64,000 nucleotides of DNA. Origin: Isoperla grammatica (taxonomy: Eukaryota > Arthropoda > Insecta > Plecoptera > Perlodidae). Under the pieces are notes generated by a model that was given only the letters and a program-made list of their open reading frames with translations, was not told where the DNA came from and ran no database searches. Numbering within the stretch: position 1 is the first letter of the stretch; each line of letters begins with the position of its first letter. The stretch is taken from positions 8,263,111 to 8,327,110 of the forward strand of contig OX246741.1 of assembly GCA_945910005.1 (NCBI GenBank). The letters run 5' to 3'. The translations under genes and the position numbers were made by a program. Positions 1-16,523 of the stretch are shown in pieces.

Positions 1-59
1 ACTATACCTATACCAAGGTCTACAAACAGTTTTAGTAAAAAAAAAAAAAAAAAAAATGG

Positions 60-450
60 TTTGATCTCGTATATCAAATAACACTCAAAACGGTTTCATT
101 AAAACGTTTTCGATGGTGATATGTGCGACGGTAGATGTATATATGTGCGTGTGAGTCACAAAACGTGTTGATGTGTATAACAACTAATAACAATCGTTTC
201 GAGTTCTTCAATTCGCATCTTTTGGAGTTTTTCGTCAATTTCAAAACGTTGGGACTAAAAAAACGTTTTGGATCGTGATATGGTTGACGGTAGAAGTATA
301 TATGTGCGTGTGCGCCACAAAACGTTTTCATGTGTATATCAACTAATAACAATCGTTTCGAGTTTTCCAATTCGCCTCTCTTTTATGTTTTTCGTCACAA
401 CGTTTTGAACCCATATAACCAGTTCATTTCAAAACGTTTGGACTAAGAAA
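60..450. repeat. Tandem repeat, about 159-bp unit, roughly 2.3 copies
   Basis: A block beginning AAAACGTTTT near 101 recurs near 260, with long shared stretches around the ATATATGTGCGTGTG and CTAATAACAATCGTTTCGAG motifs. A third, partial copy of the block end (TTTCAAAACGTTTGGACTA) lies near 425-445. The copies differ by scattered substitutions and small indels, so this is an old local duplication. An open frame on the minus strand here is a by-product of the repeat. A CAGTGGCGTA string near 491 resembles a hAT-type terminus, but no partner end is visible. Confidence 0.75.
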
Positions 451-542
451 AGTTATACACTGCTTGGTGTACGTAGTACTAGGCTATGTCCAGTGGCGTA
501 TCTAAGTCTAGGGTTAAAACTAATAATTTTATGTGTGTTTAG

Positions 543-1481
543 GTGATGCGTGCGCACGATGGCAGCGTCGTAAGGACGATAGGTATTGTTGGCAAGCCTG
601 TGGATGGTAAGATGACCACTGAGCTGAGCGCTCCTACCGGCGTCGCCGTCAACGAGCACAAGGTCGTGGTGGCCGACTGCGGGAACCGGAGAGTCAAGGT
701 AATACACCCTTTGGTACCTCGCAATGATATACAGTTATTTTATTGATCTTGAGGAGGCTTCAGGATATTGAATAAGTGATTCTAACTAAAACTTTGGTTT
801 GGAGTCAGCAGCACAACTAATTTTAAAACTTTCACAATTTTGAAATTATTACAATTGTTATTTCTGTTTTTAGTTAATTTATTTTATAACTAATGATGAT
901 ATTTGGGGTTTATATCCCATATTTTTGCAATAATGATTAATGAATTACGGATATCACAATCGTAACAATTATAATATTTGAAAATTTATAAATTCAGTTG
1001 TTTAGCTGAGCCCAAACCAAATCTTTGATTAGAATTGCTTTTTCAATATATTGAAGCGTTCTCAAGATTTCAATAAAAGGACGTTAAATTTGCTAGGTTT
1101 CGAAGAAAATAAATCTCTTCCAATGTATGTTAAACAGGAGACAAATACAACGTTTTTTGTTTTTTTCTCACAATCTCCGTATGTCTGCAGGTATACTCGC
1201 TGATAGGTGAGAAGATGCTAGAGTTCGGCTCGCACGGATGTGGGCGTGGTCAATTCCGCTCGCCAGAATGCGTGGCCATCGACCGCTTCGGGTTCATTCT
1301 GGTGGGAGATAGCGGCAACGCTCGCATTCAAATCTTCCGTCCAAATGGCAACCTTGTACGGACGCTAGGGGGACGCAACGCTAAATCTTGCAACCTTGGC
1401 TGGATATCGGGCATCACGATATCTGACGGCATGGAAATCATCTCAGCGGACACGAAAAATCATGGACTACACTTTTTCTAG
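543..1481 (+). CDS. NHL-repeat protein, 3'-terminal two exons (5' part outside window)
   Basis: Two coding exons, 543-698 and 1191-1481, join in phase 0. The first follows a TTTAG acceptor and ends CAAG|GTAATA; the second follows CTGCAG and runs to a stop at 1479-1481. The joined 149 codons contain NHL beta-propeller blades: APTGVAV followed by VVVADCGNRRVKVYS, then FRSPECVAIDRFGFILVGD followed by SGNARIQIF. This is the pattern of the C-terminal NHL domain of TRIM-NHL and RING-NHL proteins (Brat, LIN-41 and NHL-1 families), where the propeller binds RNA or protein. The RING, B-box or coiled-coil part would be upstream of the window, so the subfamily cannot be assigned. The last blade ends directly at the stop, as in family members that terminate with the propeller. 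Confidence 0.85.
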
Positions 1482-2300
1482 AGAAACTATACACAACAAG
1501 TGCTTGCTAGCCTTTTGTTGTCAAAGCTGACCCCATGATTGCGTTTACCAGCATAACCCACTTTTTAAACTTTTTAATCGGCCGATTTACTAATCTCGGA
1601 TTGGTTACCATGGTTTCAACAATCATTACATAAAAAAAATGCATGGCGGCTTCTACTGGGCGCCAATTTTGATCTCCGATTAACAGAAAATCGACGGATT
1701 CAAGTTTGGTGAAACTGGCCCTGAGTTTATGCAGCTTACTTGAAACTTCTTTAAGTTAAGAGCGGATCATGTGATGTGTGGAAAGTTTAAGAAATTTGAA
1801 GTAATATGTGTTAATGAAGTGAGTTGCGCTGAAAAACGCAGGCATGGTAAACCTAGCTTTAGACGGCATCAAGATTGTCATTAAAGACCGGTACATATAC
1901 TTGTGTTTGAGCTTTCTATACCAAAATGTTGCAAAGTATAGAAAACATCTTTCTACAGCCATGCTCTGGTGGTAATTTCTGTAAGCTGAGTAAAGAGGAC
2001 AGAATTATACTTGCTACAATGTATCGACAATGTTTGTTATAGACCAACTAATTTCCTAATTTAGAAGTCATAGTTTAGTGCTAGCCCGTCTCATATAATG
2101 TGTTGTATTGATGTCTAAGTAATGTTGAGGCAATCTGCTTAAGGTAACGAGTCTATTGTAATATAAATACACAGTCATACATGTTAGTATTTTAAAGTGC
2201 TAGTGTTATTCTTAAATATGTTAAGGTAAAATAATGTTTATTTTGTAACTATTGTACTTTGTGTTATGGGTGAATAAATGAAACGATGTAATTGTATGTT
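1482..2300 (+). other. 3' UTR of the NHL gene with poly(A) signal
   Basis: AT-rich, without a convincing reading frame. A canonical AATAAA at 2273-2278 lies about 790 bp after the stop codon and is the best polyadenylation signal. A short minus-strand open frame at 1756-1962 has no recognisable features and is taken as chance. Confidence 0.5.
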
Positions 2301-4014
2301 ACTCTAAAAATATAATTATTGAATTATGGCATTGGCATGTGTGGCATAGTCAATCATGCACGTATAAGGACATGTTCAAATTAACATATGATCTGATCTA
2401 GTATTTGTCATCTTATACACTTATCTTTCAGGAAGATTTACTACTGTTTTAAGACGGCATCATTGACTACTATTTTGTACTACTGTCTACTGTTTTTAGA
2501 ACAAGAATATTTTTCTCAGTCCACCTCCAGATTCAGGATAAAACAGAATTTAACGTTTAAAATTATCCAACTTTTCTCAAAGCATCGAGTCAACTTTTTC
2601 GACACAATTTTTATGTGTAATGAACGGAAATGCCCAGTTTTAAATAAGAGAATGATGTTTCCCACAATGGAAACATTAAGGGAAGCATAATTATTATTTC
2701 TTGCCTCTCGACGCGACTAGCCGTACTTCAGCAAAAGGTAGAGCTGTAGACATGGCATAATCTAACAACACAGACAGGTATGCAGCTTAGGCATGCAGAC
2801 GTCTAGTGTCAGTCGGTCTGAAGGCTCAATGACTCACACGTGCTGTCATCAATATCATCATTGGACTTTGGAACACTTATAGTGTGTCTGGTCACTTCAC
2901 GACGAACAGTGATATTGAGTACAGATACTTACAGATGGTAACAGCAATGTTGAGGCTTGAACTGGCTGGAGAGTGGGAGGAACAAGGGTGTCAGCAGATA
3001 AGTACCGTCATTTGAAGGTAAGAGATATTTAATAATTTAATTAGTTGTTTTTATAACTGAATAGGGTAGACATTATAGAAATACAATTTTACGGGCTTAA
3101 ATTAAGAGAACATGTTACATGGAACGGCAGAATGTTACTGCAGAGTGCAGACAACAAACTAAAGCTACATCGCATGGAACCTGCACTATTACATCGTACT
3201 TCGCAACACACTCTTCTTAATTTTAATTACTAAAGCACCATTCAACTGTGCCTCTGTTATGTACATACTATGAAAGTCGATCTTGTTTAATTATTTTTTA
3301 ATATCTTTCCCTAAAATTACGCTTGTGAACTGTATGCCCATCAAAGCCAAAAGTTTGCAATATCCTATAGATATGTAATACGACAATACCACGAATCTAC
3401 CTTTCCACTAAATTAAAATAACAATAGAATAAAATATAGTTAATATTTATTTAACTACTAAGTGATAAAATTTACAAAATATCTCGGTGGCGCAAAACGT
3501 CTTAACTGGTTACGCACCTTACGTGTTAATTTTACAGTTGATACTGCTGTATCTATTCATTTATAATTACTATTTAAACAGTTATATCTTATACTTTGCA
3601 ACTAAATAAGTGTACACAATGTTCTCAAGTCAAGAGGAATTATATTATTGGGATATTTCTTACTTAAAGAAATGTATTCATAAAATGTTGTGCTCATGTC
3701 GTGTGTCAAGATTTTGTACTTACAAAAATAATTACCAACTCAATTCAAATAATAGAACAGATAGCAATTCAAATTAAACGCGATTGGTAATTTAATCTGA
3801 TAAGGTACTTCAAAACAAAGACTGTGTTCATTGAATGTAAGTACAAGACCCCTCGTGTTCTTGTTCGCTGGTAAAAAAAAATCAATTAGAGCCCAAGACA
3901 ACGATAAGATGATAAGACAAGACTAGAAGTGGTCTCATCCGTGCTAAATCATTGATTGATTGATTAATAAATACTAGGTGATGTTCATGTGGAATTGAGT
4001 ACAAAGTCAGCAAC
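2301..4014. other. Intergenic spacer upstream of the first protease homolog
   Basis: No supported gene. Around 3035-3070 there is a degraded copy of a retrotransposon 3' end (TTTTTATAACTGAATAGG) also seen near 9225 and 13790. A GTAAGA donor-like site at 3018 follows a moderately GC-rich stretch (2700-3017) that could be a noncoding leader exon of the next gene. The only candidate acceptor next to the ATG (AGTCAG at 4005-4010) is weak, so no leader exon is called. Confidence 0.4.
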
Positions 4015-7000
4015 ATGGTAGCAAACATCTTTACCGTCGGCTGTTTAGTCCTTGGAGGTAAATACTTTTATTCCTGTCACAATGTTATGAGAGGTTTTCT
4101 CACTTATTTGAACATAATATGAACATGACTTTTTGTAACTATCAATATCATACAGGTTTTAATATTATACGGCTAATTTTATGGACATTGTTGTGAAGTG
4201 ATAGTAATTGTTGAAAACGTTTACCCTAATTTCTATTTCCTTGTCGGGGCTAACTTTGTCGACAGTTGCGATCAAATTAGAATTATTATTGTAGTGATAG
4301 ATAGTTTCTCTTGATATTTATCATAATTTTTAAATTTTTAAATCTTTTGAAACATTTTATTTTACAAACTAACAAAATTTTCTGTATTCGGATCCGGGTT
4401 CATCCAATTCATTTCCATTTACCTCATTAAAATGATCAACAATGTCTGTGTGGCAGTTGTTTCAGGAGTGCTGAGCCTGAGCAACGAAGACGCTTTGGCA
4501 GTTGTTTCAGGAGTGGTCAGTCTGAGCAAAGACAACGCCGTGGTGAGAGCAGAACCTCTAGCAACAGGCTTGGAGGCACAGGTAACACAAAATGACTATC
4601 TCATATTGTAAGAACTTTCAATATTATGATAATTACCTATATTTTAAAACGTTTGTAAGTTTTTTTTTTTTAAATCCTACTACTGTCGGGAAGAGTAGTT
4701 TTCTAGCTGATATTACTATACGTAGTTTTGCCGGTCAGTTTAGTTTGACGAGCACATTTCGATGTTTTTACGGATGCAAAAAGTTTCATTATTTCATAAG
4801 GTGTTCTGTCAAAAAAGTATAGTTCTAAAATCAAGAAAAAGTAATGACTACTTTTAAAAATACCATGAAATATATTTAGAATGAATAAATTCGTATAACT
4901 GTGTTCCAAAAAGCCTTTTACATTTCTCTTTTCACACATTCACAATTATTATCATCAGGACATAATAAGTTGTTATGGTAACAAGTTCACTTGTGCTTGC
5001 TTAAGCTTAACTTATCTCCTGTATTTTTGCAACGACGACCAGGACCAGGAATGGACATCAATATTTTATGTGATTTACATTAAAACTCACTCTCAATTTC
5101 GAACGTGAACGAGAACAACTGAGAAGCCTACTCTCATTGTGTTGCGATTCGTTGCTAGTCAAAATACACTTGACTTTCCTTGATGTCTGAAGTGTGTAGG
5201 AGCATTGTTACCGTTTCAAGGACAGACAACTTTCAATATTCGACACACAACCTTCAAAATATTCCAAGTATATGGTACTATTTATAATTATTATCCACAA
5301 CCAACTTGCACATCAAAGCATCTCTTTTGACGTTCTGAAGGAAAGTCCACATCCAAAAATATTTCGAAATTAAATTAATGTTTTTTTAGAATATATCAAA
5401 AAAGTTGTTTCTAATTATATCGTTATCAATATTGATATCTGAATAAATGATTTATTTAAAAGGATGATTGATAAGTCATCGTAGATAACCGTGAACCAAA
5501 TGCGATCAATTATCAATTAAGCATGTTTCCACTCCTGAATATCAGTAGATAAAGGACATATCGAGTTTGTTATCGACAGAAGACCAAGGCAAGGTCCTCA
5601 AATCCCCTGGCGGAGTTTCGTCGAACTCATGCGCGTTGGACCTAGGTTCAAGGTGCTCCCTATGCAAATCAAGGTCCGTAAATCCTCTTGCGGGGCTCGT
5701 CATATTGATGTTTACTGAACCTCCAGGGGATCAACGGACTGGTAGTGGAGTCTTTCCATTCTCCAAAATGAATCGTAACACTTACATAGAACTCAAAGTG
5801 GCACAGATAGCGCTGCTAAGCAACCTCTTTATAGAACCATGATGCTTTAACAATGAAACTACAATAAACAATGTTGAGAGCTACACTCCTCCTCATAATA
5901 GTTCGTTTTCTTGCCACCAGAATGCATCTAGTCTTTTTTAGGCTACTAGCAACACCAAAAGACAACAATGAAACAAAGAATTGAATCGATGGACAAACAA
6001 CAAGCTGTCAAATAATAATTTCTTCTGATTTTGGAAAACAAAACAAATACACGTACAAAACTTTCACTTAGACGTTATCCATCATTAAAAGTTTTAAATG
6101 GCAAGCAGTTACTATTGCTACACTTGTTTTTATTTCTATGGTTGCAATTTTATTATTTTGACAGCCGATTGTTTGTCCATCAGTGCAATTCATTTGTTTC
6201 ATTGTTGTAGTCCGGATGTGACGTAAGTTGCGGGTTCCCTTTAGACACTGGTACTGTAAGGGATGCAAAGTTAAGAGTGAAATTCACCCCCATCAAGATG
6301 ATGATGACGTAATAGAATGTAACAGTAGAGTGTCTCATCTGTTACAGGCATCGATCTGGCTGGTCAAGAAGGCAGGGACGAGAGCGGGCAACGTGTTTCT
6401 ATGTTCTGCCGCCATTATCGAAACAGACCACGTGCTGGCACATGCCAAATGCATTGAGTAGTAAGTTATACGAGTATAACAATCATATTTACTTTTTCAT
6501 CAAATCATTGGTTCAATATTGTTCAAAACATACATCGTGAGAATTTAATGGAACACTGTTTAGAATTTAACCTTTTGGAATAATGTGTGGTAGTGAAAAA
6601 ATATGTGAAAAAGTGAATTAAAAGGGTTGAGAAGTAAAATTGGGGGGGGGCTCGTTTTCGACACCTCTTACGACTAGCAGAGTCACTTTAGGTTAAATTC
6701 CACCCGGTTCCCGACGGTGTAAAGATTAGGCGTGTTTTTTTTTTTTTTTTTTAATAAAACTCATAATTGTTCGGTAATTTGACATTTATATGTATTTTGG
6801 ATACTAAACACTGCTTTTAGGCAATTTAAAAATTATACCCGCTCATCATTAAGGTTATACTTGAGACAAATATGGCCGCCCTGACGTCACGTCACAGCTA
6901 TATGAATTGTGTTTCAGCTACTCAAGCTCCAAGCTGGTTGTAGCGCTGGGCAAGGCCGATCTGAGCACAACCCTGACGTTCTACGACGTGTTGAACATAA

Positions 7001-8237
7001 CTTACGAAGATGACACAGAGATGGCGCTGATCAGAACGGAGGCGGCCGCGTTCCCAACAACTTCGGTGGCAGCGTTGAGGAATAAACCGCTCAGTAACGA
7101 CTCTCAGTGTGTCGTCAGCGGGTGGCTCGATGTGAGTTCAATAGTTCAAATAATTCAACTCTCGATCAAGTAATTAATCAATCAATAACTTTTTTCAATA
7201 ACTCTTTTTTATTTCCTCTATTCTCGGGCCCATGTCTATTGTGCGTGTTATTAAAACATGTGCAAATCTTTCTGGAAAAATTCTGGTCCAGGAAATCTTA
7301 CATCCCCGCGTGTGTATCTCGAATCTATGTATATTGTTGTAGCATCAAATACTATTAACAGAGAACAAAAAACAAAATGTTTATTTTTGATACTCTAAAA
7401 AAGTCGCCAAAAAAGTTGAAGTCTAAATCTATACATTTTGTGTTCGTGTGCAGTCAAAGACACCTTGGAAACAACTCAATGTGACTTACATTGCCGATTC
7501 GGAATGCAAAGAACAATACGAGGCTACACAAGCAGCCGTCGAAGATGGCAACATTTGTGCACAAGGCCCGCCTACACAATGTGGGGTAAGTTAACTATTC
7601 ATAGGTTGCACGTACGTCACATTTTTGCGCGTGGCGGCCACATTTGTGATCAAACTTCGACGTTGCCATGGAGAAACAATTGAAGGCTGTTGTGGTAGAA
7701 CTAATAAATTCGTAGTTCTTTAAAATCCAACCTGTTTTTTTATATACAATTGGTATGTGTGGTAATTTCTTATTTTTATATTAATTATGTTTACTTTTTA
7801 AATTCTAAATTTGGCTTGATTATTAAATTTGAATAGTATTTGCCAATGATCTAGGATTGGTCCTCATCAATTGTGTCGCAATCATGGCCGCTGTGACGTC
7901 ACGTGGGAACTATGAATAGTACTTGATATCTTGCGTAGATCAGTGTGTTTACAGACACAACAGAAACAGTATATCAAGACATTCTCTATCACTGTAATAA
8001 GTGAACTTTTTTCTCCAGTCTTTGGGAATGCCTCTCACCTGTGATGACCAGTTGACTGGCCTGTTCTCGATCACAGACTGGGCATGCAACCTCCCTGCCC
8101 AGTGCGCAGGCGTGCCACATTCCAAGGCTTGGATCCAGAAACAGTTGGCGTTGGCTCGGGGTGGAGCTTCAGGCATGCGGCCATCTTTCTTCGCAGCGAT
8201 CGCAGCGCTACTGGTGGCGTACAAGACGTTTGCTTAG
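4015..8237 (+). CDS. Secreted trypsin-like serine protease homolog, catalytically dead (copy 1)
   Basis: Six exons join in frame: 4015-4057, 4466-4581, 6348-6460, 6918-7131, 7454-7585 and 8019-8237 (278 residues). The N-terminus is a signal peptide (MVANIFTVGCLVLG). The S1 chymotrypsin fold is recognisable by CSAAIIETDHVLAHAKC, DTEMALIRTE, CVVSGWLD and LTCDDQLTGLFSI. All three triad positions are altered: TAAHC reads AHAKC (His to Lys), the DIALL aspartate is Glu, and GDSGGP reads GSLGMP (Ser to Leu). The eight cysteines of the usual four disulfides are present, plus one extra. No IVGG-type activation site is seen. The last 16 residues (FFAAIAALLVAYKTFA) after a small-residue stretch (GGASG) look like a GPI-anchor signal. 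Exon order, phases and the exact 113-bp length of exon 3 match the next gene, so the two are tandem duplicates. Function is inferred as binding or scaffold rather than proteolysis. Exon 2 has two possible acceptors. Confidence 0.85.
4451..4540 (+). repeat. 45-bp tandem duplication spanning the exon 2 splice acceptor
   Basis: The unit beginning TGGCAGTTGTTTCAGGAGTG at 4451 recurs at 4496. Each copy contains a complete 3' splice site (TTGTTTCAG|GAGTG), giving alternative exon starts at 4466 and 4511. The period is 15 codons, so either choice keeps the reading frame and adds or removes a second G-V-x-S-L-S-x-x-x-A block. The copies differ at several positions. Confidence 0.9.
5573..6215. repeat. 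Interspersed repeat cluster inside intron 2
   Basis: Part one (about 5590-5745) contains two degraded copies of the foldback element described at 26788 and 44973, with the cores AATCCCCTGGCGGAG and GAACCTCCAGGGGATC. Part two (about 5790-5960) is an inverted, diverged match to 21150-21290, including AGATAGCGCTGCTAAGCAAC and GCCACCAGAATGCATCTAGT. Part three (6000-6215) matches 23570-23755, including TTGCAATTTTATTATTTTGA. The intron has therefore collected several MITE-type insertions. Boundaries are approximate. Confidence 0.65.
6620..6760. repeat. Fragment of a dispersed repeat (minus orientation) plus a T-run
   Basis: The stretch GGTGTCG, TTACGACTAGCAGAGTCA and CCACCCGG, read on the minus strand, resembles the block at 51480-51530 (GGTGACTCTGTCAGTCGTAA). 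It is followed by an 18-base T-run. It lies in intron 3 of the first protease homolog. Low information content makes the boundaries uncertain. Confidence 0.4.
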
Positions 8238-8315
8238 GAGTGGCAACTACCTTTCACACAGCTATAAAAACGATGCTGGTGGCATGCAAGACCTTTGCCT
8301 AGAGTGGCAACTATA
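8205..8315 (+). repeat. 65-bp tandem duplication over the stop codon of protease homolog 1
   Basis: The block CTGGTGGCGTACAAGACGTT, followed by TGCTTAGGAGTGGCAACTA, recurs 65 bp downstream (CTGGTGGCATGCAAGACCTT, then TGCCTAGAGTGGCAACTA). The first copy encodes the end of the protein and its TAG. The second lies in the 3' UTR and also carries an in-register TAG, so the current stop could be lost with only a short extension. Confidence 0.85.
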
Positions 8316-9535
8316 TATTGTATACTGAACATAAACAATCTTTCTTCTGACATTTTTATACAAATACCTTATTATCATTTCCAATGTACATCGGTATTAA
8401 AATTAAGGTCAGGAAAATAGCAAAAATATATAAAATTGAAATACAGATAACAATTTACGTTAAGTACTTCAAATGTAATAGTCATATACACTTTTTGCAT
8501 TATACAATGTATCTACATGGAGTGGACAATTGAGTTGATGATGAATCATAGCATCAATCTTGATAAAATATGTGAACAAGATTTTAGTTTACCAACCAAC
8601 CGTTACAAACTTTCCTACTTGTACCTCAAACTATTCACTTCACTCCACTCTCTATTTTTTACTGAGAGATATGGAAGAATGTATTTCATAAATATACTTG
8701 GTAAACGAAGTGTTATCACTCTACGGCACATTATACATAAACATATAATAATTCAATAGCTCGAATTTTTTATTAGCCACTACAAACGAATGCATGTATT
8801 GAGGAAACGAAGAGAGTTTGCCAGGATATGATGACACGACACCACGCTGACGTCACCACCAGTCAATCCCTGTAATCAGGGAAACAGGAGTCAAGAGGAC
8901 ATAAAACGCGTTGGCGTGACGACTATCAGAGAGTTGTTACCCATCTCGCTGGTTACTGATAACTCGATCTATATAGTTTGTAATAAACTTGATTGATCTG
9001 GCGAGGGCACGCACGCATTTTACAACCTCGACTCAGTTCACAGTTAAAGGACCTCCCTGCAAGATCATCGCACCATTGGCAAGAGTACAAGCTTTGCTGA
9101 CGGTTGTATAACTTACACCCGCTAAAATAGAGGAGACAGCCTAACAACAACGACAATATTACGAAGTGGAAACCTTCATAGATTAACAAAACCCGTTCCA
9201 CATTTGATTTAGATGTTGATTTGTAAATCAGTTTTTTAACTGAATAGGATAACCGTTAAATAACGTAGACGGAGTTACAGAAACCCGAAAGTCGTTTCAA
9301 AGCTTGACAGTTTAACGTGACAGTTCTTGAAATAAATATAAATAGCTTTAAAATTTAAACTTCTAGTTGAAAAAAAAACACAATTTTTTTAAGGGGACCA
9401 GTTTACAGTGTAGTTCATTAATACAGAGTGGCAATAAAAGGATATTAGCAGAGTTTAGTCCGAACAGTTGAAGTTTACAGTTCGTAAAAGAGGGACGAAC
9501 TTGGCTATCGAAATCGGCGTTGAATTGAGTTCAGG
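8316..9535. other. Spacer between the two protease homologs
   Basis: AT-rich. An ATTAAA at 8396-8401 is the nearest plausible poly(A) signal for the upstream gene. TATAAATA-like sequence near 9338 could be the core promoter of the downstream gene, leaving a leader of under 200 bases, but AT richness makes this weak. A LINE 3'-end relic (TGTAAATCAG, then TTTAACTGAATAGGATA) lies near 9220-9262. Confidence 0.4.
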
Positions 9536-15176
<5,641 letters not shown>

Positions 15177-16447
15177 ATGCATATTTTGGGGGCAAGACAG
15201 TTAATTATTATGAGGAGTTTAACTGTCAATTGTTGATTGTTGTTTGATTTACTTTATTATTAAACTTGTATGACATAAATTAGTTTTAATTTGTAAAATG
15301 CTATTGTAATAGTTAAAGTATTTGAAGTGAGATCTGATTATGCATAACGGCGCACGCTTATTGCAGAAGTGAAATGTTCATATCCCAGGGATAATTGGTT
15401 TGTGTTTTATGACCGAAAAATTCGTTAACACTTGCTACCCTCGATTTCCCCCCCCCCCCCCCCTCCCCGTCTTTACTGGCTCTACAATTTACAAGTACTC
15501 AATTTTTAAAAATATCAATGAGTTTTTTGTATCTTTCTAGGATAACCTTCACTAACGCACCATTTTATTTTGAATGAAACACCTCTCCAAACTCCATTCT
15601 TTCCTCTCCTGCACAGCCTTCCAGCACAATATTATTAATATCCTAGGAGGCTGTGGCGTCATATATTTATTTTTAGAAGGCAATAATGTGACACAACAAC
15701 TTCTCTGTCAATAACAATAAGAAACAAAGAAATGTAGCGTAGGAAGATGACGCATTTAAAAAAAAATACAAGAAAAATAATACCTATACTTCTTTGTGGC
15801 TCAAAATTTGTGTTCTGATACGTGTAAAGATGAGTGTGTAAATAAAAGGTAAGCTCTCATTTATTATATCCTTTACTCTTGTGCTACTTCAAGTGTTCAG
15901 CAATTGGTATAGAACCTTCTTGTATGTGCACAGATACAACAGCAAATTAAATGTTACATGCCTGTAAACAAGTACTACCTAATACATTTTAAATTGTATA
16001 AATAGTTTTTTCAGAGAGATACTGAGTTCGTTGTGGTTGTGCCCAAGTATAAGTAATGCTCATAACTATATAACCAACAAGCTGATTATGCATTGTTCTG
16101 GTAAACTATGGTTCGAGGGATCCAGGTTCGAATCTTGGTATTGATGATAAGTGGCGGCCCACCCTGAGACCCTGTCCCTGTCCTCCACTATACCACTTTT
16201 GTATTATCCCCCCCCCCTCCCCTCCCCCAGTTGTCCCTTCCCTCCATTGTGTTTCCCTTACGTGTTTCCCTTTGTTAGATGGATCTGATTCGACCGACGT
16301 CATAGGCCTAGCTAGGTCATTGTCATAGACGTCATAGGCTAGATTTCGAGTACGTCATAAAACATCCATTAATTTAGGCTGATACCTGAAGAAGCCTTTT
16401 GTTTGCAAACAACATTGTAATTTTTACGATCGTTTAACAATTTTCAG
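15177..16447. other. Spacer before the reticulon gene, with a tRNA-like SINE fragment
   Basis: A C-run of about 15 bases lies at 15450-15465. At 15190-15265 is a match to 21190-21240 (AACTGTCAATTGTTGATTGT). At about 16105-16350 a SINE-like segment carries a B-box-like GGTTCGAATC (16124-16133). It ends with a GATCTGATTCGACCGACGTC and GAGTACGTC block that is also found at 51600-51683 and, inverted, at 32430-32490. No protein-coding signal is visible. Confidence 0.5.
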
Positions 16448-16523
16448 AAAATCAAACCACCGGTGAAAACCAGGGTTTCGACGAAACATAAACTTGGTTA
16501 ACCAAAAGGTTGGCAAGACTAAA

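Noticed and set aside
16494..16523. Upstream non-ATG start for reticulon
   Set aside because: The codon at 16494 is TTG; the first ATG in frame is 16524, after an in-frame stop at 16464.
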